Of a stretch of DNA of 64,000 nucleotides, positions 34,833 through 46,800 are shown piece after piece. The position numbers and the translations under genes were made by a program. The notes below the pieces were generated by a model. The model made no database searches, was not told the DNA's origin, and saw nothing but the letters and a program-made list of their open reading frames with translations. The stretch is taken from positions 10,114,370 to 10,178,369 of the forward strand of contig CM119268.1 of NCBI GenBank assembly GCA_051294375.1, given 5' to 3'. Position 1 is the first letter of the stretch; every line of letters starts with the position of its first letter. This stretch comes from Paraspadella gotoi (taxonomy: Eukaryota; Chaetognatha).

Positions 34833-36849
34833 ATGTCGAACCAACAGTTTCAGTTGGCCGAACAGCCCATCGAGGATGCCGTCGTCAACACGCCACAGGA
34901 TGCGTCCAACATGCTGGCAACTTTCTGGCAGAGGCAATTACAGGTGCAAGATATTTTAAATTTCTTAGTTATTTAAAGTCAATCTGCCATTTGTCAATTT
35001 TGATTTTTCACAGAACATTCAGAAAGGCGGTCACGGCCAATTCAAAAATCAGTCTTTACCTCTCGCCAGGGTCAAAAAGATCATGAAACTCGACGATGAG
35101 GTTAGTTTTAAATGGCATTCATGTTGATATATTATTCTATATAATTTGACTAGCTATGACTTTAGCTTTGATTCTAGTACATCACAATAACAATAATCGT
35201 GATTATAACAGGTGAAAATGATTTCTGCCGAAGCCCCGTGTCTCTTCGCCAAAGCGGCGGAGATCTTCATCAGCGAGCTGACCCTCCGCGCCTGGATTCA
35301 CACGGAGGACAACAAGAGACGAACGCTGCAACGCAACGACATCGCCATGGCAATCTCCAAGTTTGACCAGTTCGACTTCCTCATCGACATTGTACCGAGG
35401 GACGACCTCAAGCCGCAAAAGGCTAGGTCCGGGGTAAGTGGAGGAGAGTTCTTTGTACTAGGGAAAGATATTGCGTTCTCACAATATACTAATATCTTGT
35501 TTTTTTGCAGCAAATCGGGGATCCCGCTGTGCAGTATTACCTACAGCTTCAGCAACAAGCGGCGCAGCAGTTGAACTCTAACAAAGAGAAAAAACCCGCG
35601 CTGGCGCCTCCAACTTCGCAACCTACTTACGCGACTGCGATCATTCAACCTAACGGACAAATTCAACTCGTGAACGACGAAGGCCAGGTGAGGAAGGAGA
35701 TGGCCGTTTAGCTATTCATCATTCGGTGGGTTTTCGCATTCTTCGTCTTTTAAAAACTTTAAAAAATAATTGAGCGAAACTAGTGTGGCAGACTTTTACA
35801 GCTACATGTACTATTGCGCTCTTCTATTGCATCCGGTTGGAGATCCGCTTTGACTTTTGTGCACTGGATTTTTTTTAATCCTTTATTTCCTGACCCTAGT
35901 ATTTCATAGAGTTGAGGTTACGGGTGGTTTAAGATTAGGGGGTTTAGGGTATCAATTACTATTTTTTTTGTCTAATACAATTTTTATACAGTCATCGAGT
36001 GTAAATTTTTTTCATAATAAGCGAACAACCGTCATCTTTACATTGAATTTATCCACAGATTATTCAACAGCCGATGCAAATACAAGTTATTGCTACTCCA
36101 TCTGATCAAACTACCATCTCGTTAGCTCCAACCAAGGGGGCGACGCCTACGCGGGGCAGCTCTCAAAAGGGTGGCGTTGTATCTGCCAAAGTACAGGCAA
36201 GGCCTGTTGCGGCCAGCAAAGAGGTTAGGTTGTTTGCGCCTTTTTATATGTATGTTTTAAAGTAAAACTGTGAAAATATTATTTCTTCAGCCTGCCAGCT
36301 CGAGCTCTGGACAAATAATTAACATTCAGTCTGTGAGCGGCGCCTCCACATCGACACCACAGCAAATAGCAATGTCGACTGAAACCTTAGGTCAGTTAAA
36401 GCTACATACTGATTAAAATAATAACTGAGGCGACTTTCCACCGGTCTCTCTCTCTAAACCCTTCCTCTCTCGGCTCGGAGAAAGAGGAGAGAGGAAGGGT
36501 TGAGAGAGAGAGACCGGTGGTAAGTCGCCTCATAACATTAGTAAATATGAAGTAACTATTTAAATTATTCTTTCTTCTCTAGAAGGACCCACAACGTCGA
36601 CATCCGACGACGACGAATCTCTCCCTCAAGTTTACCAACAGGTTGTTACAGCATCCGGAGAAATTAAACACATTCCAGTTCAGCTCAGCGAGGCCCAGAT
36701 GCAAGCCATCAGATTGCAAATGCAGCAGGTCAGTAAAGAAAAAACAATGGGTTTTTTATCTGAGTTTGAACAGTTTCCAACGGCTTTTTTTAAAATTTCA
36801 GTCAAATTCGAGCGAAAATTCAAGTCAATTGCAATCAATTTCCATCTAA
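34833..36849 (+). CDS. NFYC: Nuclear transcription factor Y subunit C (histone-fold CCAAT-binding subunit)
   Basis: Eight coding exons, 34833-34943, 35014-35100, 35212-35433, 35511-35687, 36059-36223, 36291-36390, 36583-36728, 36802-36849, give 351 residues. The ATG at 34833 follows a splice acceptor (CTGTCACAG), so a 5' UTR exon lies upstream. Residues about 45-120 are the histone fold, almost invariant among animals: [67 protein letters not shown]. The rest is Gln-rich ([12 protein letters not shown], plus QVVTAS and [10 protein letters not shown]), as in the activation half of NF-YC. It dimerises with NF-YB, then NF-YA binds and the trimer recognises CCAAT. Intron 6 carries a palindromic element (36426-36532). 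An AATAAA poly(A) signal lies at 37079. Confidence 0.98.
36426..36532. mobile_element. 107-bp near-perfect palindromic foldback element in an NF-YC intron
   Basis: The left arm starts TGAGGCGACTTTCCACCGGT and the right arm is its complement ending AAGTCGCCTCA. Arms of about 46 bases have only a one-base mismatch and small indels, around a loop of about 13 bases. The element is flanked by TAAC on both sides, a possible 4-bp target duplication. The arms include CT/GA runs and ACCGGT. Confidence 0.75.
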
Positions 36850-37078
36850 AACTCCGAGTCGCCAGTTTAACGGTTTATTTTGTTTTTTATCTCGAAAATC
36901 TCGAGAGCGAACCACAAAAACAAATATTGATATATGCCCTGCTCTGTTTTATGGAAACCTCACGAATTTATGTTACTTAATGAATAATGATTAATGATGC
37001 ATCGGCTTACGATTGATCATTTATTGTACACTTTGTACATTGTCATTTTTCACACATTCATTGTAAATGTAAGTTAGT

Positions 37079-37084
37079 AATAAA
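37079..37084 (+). promoter_or_regulatory. poly(A) signal AATAAA downstream of NF-YC
   Basis: AATAAA 230 bp after the NF-YC stop codon, followed by AT/GT-rich sequence. It is a plausible 3' end, though other AT-rich matches exist nearby. Confidence 0.5.
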
Positions 37085-37089
37085 AAATT

Positions 37090-37818
37090 GCCTTCAATGA
37101 AGGCTTCGTTGCAATCTGCAACTTCAGTTTATTATTGAAATGAATTGATAATTGGGATTTTTAGGGAGAACTTTATAAACCTTATCAAACCGGCAATCAT
37201 ATTTAAAAAAATTATCTAGCTACCTGAAGCTGTTACTGGTTTTTTTGGTTTTTTTTACCATATCCTCGTTAAACTTTAAAAAAGTGAGTGAGACCAAATT
37301 TTTTATGACAATATTTAAAACAATAATAATAAAAGAAGGTGGTTTATAGCAGGTCGGAAACTAAGCAAAAGAAACCACACAAGTCAGTCATTCATTCATA
37401 CACTATTAGCATCTCAATTTTTTTATTTTGCTCACATTAGTGTAATACTTTCAAGTTGCTTTACCTCTTTCAGTTCTCTAGTCCTTAGTTTATTATAGAA
37501 TTAGAGCCTGGCTCAGACAGATTAGACTATATTATATATTATTATATTCATACTTTTTTAGAATTAAGTATAAATAAGTATAGAGAAGTTTTGGAATCGC
37601 TCTACAAAAATTACTTATCTTTCACCCATTCTCCGAAACGAGACTATCATTTCGAAAAGCCACAGGATCTTGCATCATGTATTCTACATATAATTAACTT
37701 GAATTTATAAATATAAATAGTAAATACTACATAGGAGAGTTATAAAATACCCCGGAAGAGACCGTTTGTAATGGCAAATTACGAAGGCCTTTTTCTGTGT
37801 GACGTTGATAAGACCATA
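37090..37818. other. AT-rich spacer between convergent genes
   Basis: Between the NF-YC 3' end and the stop of the oxygenase-like gene on the other strand; no exon seen. Confidence 0.5.
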
Positions 37819-40307
37819 TCAAATTATTTCAACTCCTTCCGGGTCGAATTTGGATCCCTTGACGATCTTGGTGATCTTAGTATCGGGCATAACCCCCAGG
37901 GGATTTTTCGTGGAATGATCCTCGTACCACAAACCGACGTCGCTGGTTACGAGCCGGAAAAACTGCCGGTAGCACCCTTCCTTTAGTGGAAGGGATTCGT
38001 GAGGAGTTCGATCCGTTATCCAATACAACCGATTAGCTTGCAATTTTTGTGGCGGGGGCAGCAATGGTTTTAAGTGTTCCAGATCTCCCAGCCGACCGAT
38101 AACTTCTTCTCCGTGCTCGTTGGGTACGATTTTGCAGTTGTAAACCGCGCAGGACTCATCGACGTTTGAGGCCATGTAGATCCCGCCGATCAGTACCATC
38201 CGAGCATCGTCGTTTGGGTAATAGCCACGGCCGTCGTCTTCGTGTGGAATGATGTGACAACCGCCATAGCCCCACCGATGACTCAGGTAGCGATGGGACA
38301 AGCCGTCGCCTTCCTTGGTTGTTTCTTGAATGAAAAGTGGTGCTTATTAGATATTGCCACTAAGGGCAAATCTGCAAAATCAGATGTTCCCTAAATATTC
38401 ACTTTTTAGATAAAGTCCTGTGCAAGAAACGCGCCATTTATTTCAGGTTTTAAAAATTACTTTATATATTTGAATTCTTAAAAAAATTTAAAAGTGATAT
38501 AAAGTTTATTAAAAGATGATAAATTTAAAATAAATTTTATTAAAATTGGGGCTATCCGTTTAGGAGCAATGATTTTTTAAAATAAAGTACACTACCACAA
38601 AGCTAAATATAAAATTATTTAAAAAAAAAAATTTATAATATTTAAAAAGATTAATAATAAAAAAAATACATTGGATATTTGGAAGGATAGCTGGATAACT
38701 TGATTACCCCAGATCTTTAAATAATAATCTTAAAGTTTTTAAAATATACGATAAAAGATAGGTTTATGATTCTAAAGTTTTTATATGGATTTCAAATGGG
38801 AGTAAAATAAAATTATCAAATATTGTGGTTAAATTATATAATAACTTCAGATTTTGCATTTTGATAAAAAAATCGTTTTTATTTTTTAACTCCTTGTAGT
38901 CCAGCTTGTTTACTTTTTTAGTTTTATGCTCAATGGTATAATCGAATAATTTTTTTGTATTTGAATAAGAATTATTATAAAATATATTTTTATTAAAAAA
39001 AAGTTAAATGTTTTAAAATTTTGGTTCATATAATAAATATAGATATTGGAGTATGTATTTGAATAATCTGAATGTTAAAAGCTTTTTTCACAACCGCAAT
39101 GATAGTTTTTTTATTTTATAATATTTAAAAAGTTAAAAAAAATCTGTGTAGATAAGTCAATTTTCCCGTTTGGTTTTGGAACACTCGAGTTTAAAAAGTT
39201 ATCTCTTAAACCATTTAACCAATTTTAATAAAATTTAGACACATTGATTCCTTTACACAAAAATTATATGTAAATTTTTTAAAAAATTTTCCTTTTTTCT
39301 CTAAATATATAATTTTTAAAAATATTTTTATAGAGCGTTTGGAATTTAAAGTTATAAAGTAGCGCGTTTTTTTTTGCAGTGAGCATGATGGAGGCTTTAA
39401 ACCACCAAAGCCTGTCCAGTCAGTGGTAAAGTAGTTTATTTAATAAATGAATGGAAAATTTTTATTTTGGTTGTACCAATTTCATACCAAGGTTACGGCG
39501 TTCTATTTTTTTCCAAATTTTAATTCATTTTTCTATTACATTCATTGATATATATCGTATATGCTTTATAAATGGGATTTTTAGGAATAAAATTTTACCT
39601 CGATCTTTTTTACATTTGAATTTAACCTTCCCCGGACAGTCAGTGTGAAGCCCCGGCCGGCGTTGACTCTTTCCTTCCTCCACGAGACTCTCCATGATTG
39701 TCAAAAAACAGATCTTTCCGTGTTGAGACTCTGAATCCCGAAACCACGTGCTGTACTTCTTGTTGGTCTCCGGTTCGCCGCAGTGGAGTATCAGCGGCCA
39801 GTATGGTTTTAAAAACGAAGGCAGTTTGGACTCTTCGAACTTGTTTGACATTATGAAGGGCATCATGTTGACGTTAATGTCCGTCGGCTTCGGAAATTCC
39901 AACGGAACGTGATTTGACCTGGATGGAGCAAGAATAAGATTTCGGAAATTTTTTTAAAGTTAATTTATTCTCTCATGACTGACGAACATGCGCTCTCCGC
40001 AAATAACTTCGGTGAAGAAGCAGTAGGAGTCGGTGTCCATCGGAGGATCGGACCAATAGTTGCGCCCGCTCTTCAGTCTTTCCAGAACTTCCTTGTCGAT
40101 CGACTCGTCGGGTAACTTGATGTGACGTCGCCATCGCCGCTCGTTAGTGGCTAATTCGAAGATGCCTTTGACGATGTGGGGCATTCCCCGGAGGCGGGAC
40201 AAGACGCATTCCTGGTCGTAAACGCCGGCGAGGATGGTTAAGGCAATTCGAAGGCGAATGTCCTTTTCCTCTGAGTCGTTCCATTTCTCAGCCATGGCCC
40301 ATGGCAT
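37819..40307 (-). CDS. 2-oxoglutarate/Fe(II) oxygenase-like protein (tentative)
   Basis: Three exons are seen: about 40307-39984, 39918-39599 and 38324-37819. The last two join in phase 1 and are solid. The first join does not keep frame with any good donor (GTCAGT at 39983 is phase 0, the next exon needs phase 2), so a small exon or a lesion is missing. Start candidates are ATGs at 40307 and 40295. Exon 2 ends with RRPGLHTDCPG, offering an H-x-D pair. Exon 3 contains WITDRTPHESLPL and YRQFFRLVTSD. This H-x-D, distal His and Arg order is that of the double-stranded beta-helix 2OG-Fe(II) oxygenases. GGCHIIPHEDDGRGYYPNDD between them could alternatively bear the metal. Substrate is unknown. The 1.27-kb second intron holds a copy of the 110-bp repeat. 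Confidence 0.55.
39380..39488 (+). repeat. about 110-bp interspersed repeat family, copy 2
   Basis: Starts GAGCATGATGGAGGC, shares AAACCACCAAAGCCTGTCC and AATAAATGAATGG with the copy at 27006, and ends TTGGTTGTACCAATTTCAT. It lies in the intron between exons 2 and 3 of the oxygenase-like gene. Confidence 0.85.
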
Positions 40308-40379
40308 GGGATTAGTTGGTAAAGTAAATTTTGAATGCTCTGAGCGGGTTAATTTTACTTTCGCCAACCGTGGTTAGGG

Positions 40380-41044
40380 GCGGTTTAAAGTAGTTTGGGT
40401 TAAGAGTGTTTAAGGTTAGAATAATTAGGTAATTTTTTAAATATTTTTAAAAATAAAATTTTAAATTGTTTTTAAAAAAACACCAAAACCCCGGTCGGCG
40501 AAAGTAAAATTTTGCTACTTTTTTTGATGCAACATAACATTTTCCCTATGTACGCCCAGATGAATCACCTTAAAAGAGATGAGGGCTAAAGTCTTGTTCT
40601 CTCGTTTTTACTTCGTTAGTCAGAGCCTCTGACTCTGACAGAGGAGGTTGTGTCGTTGAAGTTGAAAATAAAAGACAAGCACCGGCATCCATCGTCACAA
40701 ATTATTACTAATAGTGATCTCAGGCACGATTTTATATATTTTTTTGAGGAGTTTTAAATTCAAGGAAAATAAATTCAACGTTAATAAAACCAATGGATAA
40801 CTAAGAGTTTAAGGGGATCCGGGGCCATAAGTCATAAAGGAAAATATAATTTTTCTCGTCTTCAGTCAGTAACGAGAGATAAAACATCGCTTTGCAGATA
40901 AGATGAGATTGACAATCGAATTCGAAGTTATTGATTAACTTAAAATTTTATTTCACTAATTTTTTTTTCCAATGATTCTGAAGTAAGAAATATTCGTTAT
41001 ACTTATAGCGAATGTTATTTGTTCGAATGATCGAAAGACGCGAA
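40380..41044. other. spacer between divergent genes
   Basis: No exon seen. It presumably contains both promoters: the oxygenase-like gene leaves to the left and the secreted-protein gene to the right. No clear TATA or other motif was identified. Confidence 0.4.
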
Positions 41045-42175
41045 ATGCTTAACAGGATCCCGATCGTCATCCTTCTTTTTAACGCAATTGTTCTCTTCGG
41101 CCGACGACTTACGGAAACTGACCATGGAGTGGAAGTCATTTGGCCCTGCACTTGCAACTCCATTCTTCCCCAATGCCAGGATCTCAATATCAAGTTTGTT
41201 TCCCTCATGTTAACTCCCAGCGAGAAAACGATCGGCGACGAGTGCTCAAATTTTATTTTCAGCGAATGGTCTTGTGAACAAATCGGCGCCAGTCATCGCC
41301 AGGGTTGCGAGATTGTGAGGAAGGCGAATCTTCAGTCTCTCGCCATCACCGACTGTCGAAACGTAGTCGACCTCGGATGGTGTCTCCATCCTTCGACGTG
41401 AGTGTTGATTAATGGTTATTCACGCGATTGTACCTGTAGTCAATCTCCGTACAAGAAATATTCGTCATTTGCAAACTTGTAAAGATTTTTTTAATCTGAA
41501 ATATTTTTTCTATGATAAAAACTAAAATCATTTATCCGTATTTTATAGTGATTGGTTTTGATTTGACTTGGCAATGAGCGGAGAGAAATTGCCTTAAAAA
41601 TCGTCTTTCATTTTAAAACGCAATTTTTTTTCTTTAATTTGTTTTTTTTAACTTTCTAAACATTTAAAAAAAATAATTTAAAAAGCTCTTGAAAATATGA
41701 AGAGAAAGGCATAATTAAAAATACTATAATATAAAAATTAGCCTATCCAGCTTTAAATAAAAAAAATAATTAATAAATTAAAGAGATGAATGGTTTATTG
41801 GCAACAACAATTTTATTATAGAGAAGAAAATCTTTCGGCTCATAATTCGAGCCTTCATCAGCGTCAAAGTTTTTGGGAATTATTCACAAATTTTATACAA
41901 AAGAAGGAGAGAGAGAGAGAGCTTTCAGAAGATATTAAGACAAAAAGACTGAATAAAGAAGATTTGTTTTAGAATTAAAGACGATTTTTTTAGAAACATT
42001 TTTCCGCTCATTGCCAATCAATATGAAATTTGGATGTATAAATAATTTTGGTTTTTACTACAGAAAAAATCTTTCAGATTAAAAAATTTTTCACAGGTTT
42101 GCAAATGACGATTTTTTTTCTAGCGGCGTGTTGTCGTGTCACCTGGTATGGATTAACAAATTTCAATCAAAATGA
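41045..42175 (+). CDS. small secreted cysteine-rich protein, unrecognised
   Basis: Two exons, 41045-41397 and 42124-42175, joined in phase 2 (GAC|GTGAGT, TTTTCTAG|C), give 134 residues. Of three in-frame ATGs (41012, 41027, 41045) the last gives the best signal peptide: a hydrophobic core IPIVILLFNAIVLF straight after a short basic start. The mature part has nine cysteines (first pair in PCTC, then QC, EC,SC, GC, DC, WC, SC), implying disulfides and an extracellular role. If the second exon is spliced at its GTATGG, further exons exist, but the frame runs to a stop at 42175. The single intron is occupied almost entirely by a foldback element whose right end abuts the 3' splice site. Confidence 0.5.
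41462..42111. mobile_element. 650-bp foldback DNA element in the intron of the secreted-protein gene
   Basis: Terminal inverted repeats of about 150 bp and roughly 80% identity start TCGTCATTTGCAAAC on the left and end with the complement GTTTGCAAATGACGA on the right. Both arms include TTTAATCTGAAA, ATGAGCGG and AAATCGTCTTT. The centre contains a hammerhead-like core on the minus strand (41861-41833). No transposase frame. Confidence 0.8.
41833..41861 (-). ncRNA. hammerhead ribozyme-like core (candidate)
   Basis: Minus strand reads CTGATGA, then a stem GGCTC/GAGCC closing a 7-base loop, then GAAA. This is exactly the conserved left and middle parts of a hammerhead core with stem II. Stem III could form between GATTTT and AAAATT downstream, but I could not identify a convincing stem I and cleavage triplet. 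It may therefore be a relic. A related, mutated copy is at 2636-2663. Confidence 0.4.
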
Positions 42176-43883
42176 AGATAAAAAATAATGCCATTGTAAA
42201 CTAACTATACGTAGTTGTACAAAATAATTGTGCTAGATAGTCTTGCCTTAGCTATCCTTTACTAAAGATATCCAGTTTTAGCCCTATGTTTGGGGTGTTA
42301 TATCACTAATTATATCACTGATAAACCTGTTCTGCTTAGGTTAAAACGAACGTTGGCGAGAGAGTTCTGCTTTAAGTCTTGCTTCTGCCACGCTCTAGGA
42401 TAAGAGGACAAGGATAATAGATTTCAATGACCAATTTTCATCAACAAAGAATTACTTCTGGAATCACCTTGATAAAAAATAATCTGTGAATTTGCAGTTG
42501 AACGAAAAATAAATTAGAAAGACTAAATTGAAAGTTGGGGTTGAACTAAGAACCGCAATGAGTATAATTTATGATATATAACTCATTTTAATAAAAGGGG
42601 CTTGTATCATCCGACATGGTTGAGTTCGAGCTCTCTGAATATGCTCATTGCTTAAATAACCTGGCGATAAAAAAACCAAGAGAAATAATTTTTGGTGTAA
42701 TTTGCTAAAAAGAGCAAAATAAACAATGAGTGAATGAATGACTTAATGGATGATCGCTACAGAGGAGATAACTATTGTAAATTATGAATAGTATTATTAT
42801 ACCAAAAATCATATAATTGCTGCAAAAAGAAGGTGACCAGGCCACGCCGGGTATAAAATGCATACTATGCATATTTTCCTTGATTTGATGTTTGAAAGCT
42901 GACGTTAGAGTCGCTAATTAAATTAGATTAAAAAACAGTAGTAAGAATTTTTCGGTAAACAAATAGCGTTATCAAGTTAGCGAAAATTGAAATTCCTAAT
43001 ATGAAATGAAAGTTTTAGGAGTTAGGAATGTTTGCATTCTTGGCATTCATAGCTCTCACGATAAAACGCATGCTTTTGAAAAATTATAGGTTAGCAAATA
43101 CAGTTTTCATGTTTGAAAAGCAGTTTTTTGAATGCCTTTCAACTTACTCCACAGACTATTAAATTATCGAACGGCACGAATGACAAAGATGTGCTTACCA
43201 ACACATCTCGCATTATTAGCAAACGTTTAGGACTTTATCTTGACTCGACTATCATTTTCATATATCATTTGTATATAAGATAAACTAAAATACGATATTT
43301 TTTCATTTTTGACAAAACATTGAAAGAAAAAAATTTTGAAATAACGAAAAGTGAGTTATTATTGATTGAATTATTACAATGAAAGCAAAATCCCGAACGG
43401 GTCTTTTCTACATTGGTCATTGCTCATCCCTGAGTGATAAGTGCTTAATTTTCACCCCGTAAATAGTTTTGTAAATCATGTCTGCAGAAGTACAGAAAAA
43501 CGATTTAGAAGCTTCAATTATCAATTGAGAAAAAAAACGTGTTTCTCTTCATTGTCCGAGGGTGATCCAAATTTCAGTTTTATTGATATTTATTTCAGTT
43601 ATTTTCGTTGTGAAGTTATTACACAACCTTATCCACCGACTATTAATGTAATCTTTTTCCATTCGCCTGCGTTCAACTTTTCATCTGTCAAAGGAAATCA
43701 AAGATTTCCGTCCATTTGATAATTAGTGCCTATTGACGCGCGAATTGCTTAAGAGATTACGGTCAAAGGAAATCTAGCGCGAACCAAGCTCGAGTGAGTT
43801 GAAATGGAAATCGATGAAAACTTCAACATTTGCGTTCTCCTCCAACAATCCGTTCACACGCGGGCGACCTTCAACCTTCAAGT
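42176..43883. other. spacer, no gene recognised
   Basis: AT-rich, with only short open frames (for example 43441-43719) that lack motifs and splice support. It includes the 3' flanks of the secreted-protein gene and of the KCNH channel gene, which converge here. Confidence 0.5.
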
Positions 43884-46800
43884 TCATAGAATCTCCTCCT
43901 TTTCAGCGTCGAAAGTGACTTTGACGATGGTCGGCGTCCTAGCTCTAGAAGCCGTCGTCGTGGGCGAAGCCAAAGCCGTCGACCTGGTCGGCGTCACGTC
44001 GAACGGCGCCGCTTCCGATTCCGGCGTCGACGGGAGTTGCGTCGGCGTCGTCGTTGAGAGCGGCGTGGCAACGGAAGTGAGGCGCAGAGTCATGCCCAGC
44101 TGCGGAGGCTGCTGTGGCCGAATGGGGGCTGTTTCCCCCACGTGCATGGCTTGCCGCTGCAGCAACGAAACGTCGAGCGGCAGGAGATCGGACGCTGACG
44201 GAATGAATACCCCAGAGGCGTTGTCGTCGAGACCGTTTCCCGCAGAAATGGAAAGTTTTCCGGCGAAAGGAAAAGGCGGCGCTTCGAAGAGATAATCTTT
44301 CTGCCGCTGCTGCTGAGAAGGCTGCGGTTGCGCCGTTTCCTGCGGTTGTTGCCAAAGTTGATCCGTTTGCTCGAGGGGATGTTGGCCGGAAGAAGACGAA
44401 GCGTCTTCAGGATCCCTTCGGAAACCGGGACGCGAGAAGTCGGCGGAGGAGGAATGCAAAGAAGAGGTTAGGATGACAGGCATCGGTGGTGGAGCGGTAG
44501 ATCCGGCTGGCCCGGCTGGTCCGGCAGACATGCAAAGGCCGACTTGGCCTGTTTCGGAGGTCAAGGTCGCAAGAGGAGTTTCCGTCGACGTTTCGGTCAC
44601 GGATTCGACGGAGGCTTTGGACGAGGACGACGCCATCGTCGGAGTCGATCGAACGCACCTTAAGTACGAATGGCCCGCCGAAGTCACTGAAGGCAGGGAC
44701 GACGACGACGACGAAGAGGAGGACGATGAAGAGGTCCGCGTCGTCGACGCGGAGACAGCGTAGCCCGACGACGACGACCACGCCGACGACGATGAAGACG
44801 ACGACGAAGCGGGTTGAGGATCCTGTGTCGTCGAAAGGCTCGTCGACGAGGGCATCGAAGATGTTGGCGACATCGGGGGCGAAGGTTTGAGACAGGATTG
44901 GATATGCGCGGTTGAGGAGTCGGTGGTGACGGCTGAGACGTCGAAGGCGGACGCGTATGCCCCGATCGGTTCGCCTGCTTCAGCGGCGGCTGCAGCGGCA
45001 GAGACGATGGGTAAAAACGGGTTGGTTGCTGAAAGTTGCATTCCATACACATTGCCTAGAAAAGATATGGAAAAGTTTCAGTTGTTTCGCAGTGACAAGC
45101 AAAAGGAGCTCAACTCAAAGTCTGATGTAGCACATCCTAAATTCGCCTCCATGGTCAAACTCAGCGCTTCCGAATAGCTTCGATTAGAATCGATAGTTAA
45201 CTCGCTAACCAACCGTTACTTCCGGGTTCAATCCCATCACGGTTAGATGGTGTGATGGTGCTGGCATAAAGACGCCTGAAAGCTACCTGTCGGGGGATGA
45301 CTCATAACCCGGGCATCACACCTGTCCCCCCGTTGCCATTCGTTTATCAAAGTTGCAGATCCTTACCGGAAAAAACGCATGTCATTTTCATTGTTTTCAG
45401 CAATATTTTCTCCGTAATAGAAAACAAATTTATAAGGTAAATGGGAGCATTGCTTTTTTTTCTTTCCTAATACCAGGAAGCTACCCGGGGTGAGGGCGTG
45501 TAGAGTGGTCATACTTTCGCCTCAGAGCAGAGAGCCCCGGGCTCTTGGAGGGGCCGGAAAAAGCTCATGGAGATGAACAAATATTGAAATTAGACAACAA
45601 CAACAAAAAAAAAAGAACATAATTTAATGTAAATATTACTCTACAAAATAGCTTGAATTTAGCTTTGAATATACGTAGATATACAAGATCGCAATTTTGA
45701 AAACCTACCGGAAAAGGGATGATCGAATCGAATTAACTCGGCGAATCTAGATTCTGCGACCACGCCGCCGATAGAAGCCTCATCGACGACTGAACCGCGT
45801 AGCGAATCGCCGTCGATCCGGGCGAATCCAATCTCATTGGCGTCAAACGTCTCGGCGTCCAATCGAGCACCGCCGAAGAAGGCGCCATCGGGTTGAGGCA
45901 CGAGACCGGAAGCTTCGAAGCCGGCGGCTTCCATCGCGATGAAAGGGTCGTCGCCAACGCCCGTAGTCCGTTTAAAGGGTCCAAACTCCTCATCCGGAGA
46001 AGGCGGCGTCGTGCAGAGCGGATCCAGGTCGATCACGAAGGGCGAATCCGGTGCCGGGACTCGCGGTATCACCGAGGCGGCGCCGTCAGCGATGACGTCC
46101 TTCGCGTCGATTACGGACGGCGCGGATTGGCGAGGCGGCGAACGTCGTGGACGGCGGGTCGGAAGCGACGAGGTGGCGTAACTTGGAAGGCCTGCGGTGG
46201 AGAGTGGGCGAACAGAGTGAGTAATGGATTGGGGAAGGGAGGTTAGACTTGGATAGATAGAAAGATGCAAATTAAGATTTTTGAATCTAAAATAAAAGTT
46301 GGATAAAATAATTCTGAATAATTGCAATAATGATTACAACTTCTACAAAATAGGTATAGAAGGAAATGTTTGAAAGTTTTTGATACAAACTGACGAGTTC
46401 TTTTTGGAAATTCTTGAAACTGAAAGTTCTTGATTCACAACCGCCGTGACTTTTTTAAGTTTATTGTGCTCGTATTGTCAGATATTCCTCACCCTTCAAC
46501 TCGCTAGTCCGGATGATTTCTGATGTATGAGGTGATTGACCAGAAGAGTTCCGTCGAGCGGTTGTCGTCGTCATCGTCGTCGTCGTCGAAACCTCCAAGA
46601 AAGCGCCGACGCCACCGATTGAATGTCTTTGGCCTGCCGGCGCCCAGCTGACGCACCGCGAAGTCGTCGTCGGCTGAAGGGACGGCGGATGTTGAAGTTG
46701 AGGCGCAGAGACGCCGGGAGGAAATCCGGCGCTGGCAAATCCGAACGTCGTCGGCGTCGTCGTCGAAGTCGACGCGGGCAGCGAAAAGTTTCGCGTCTCT

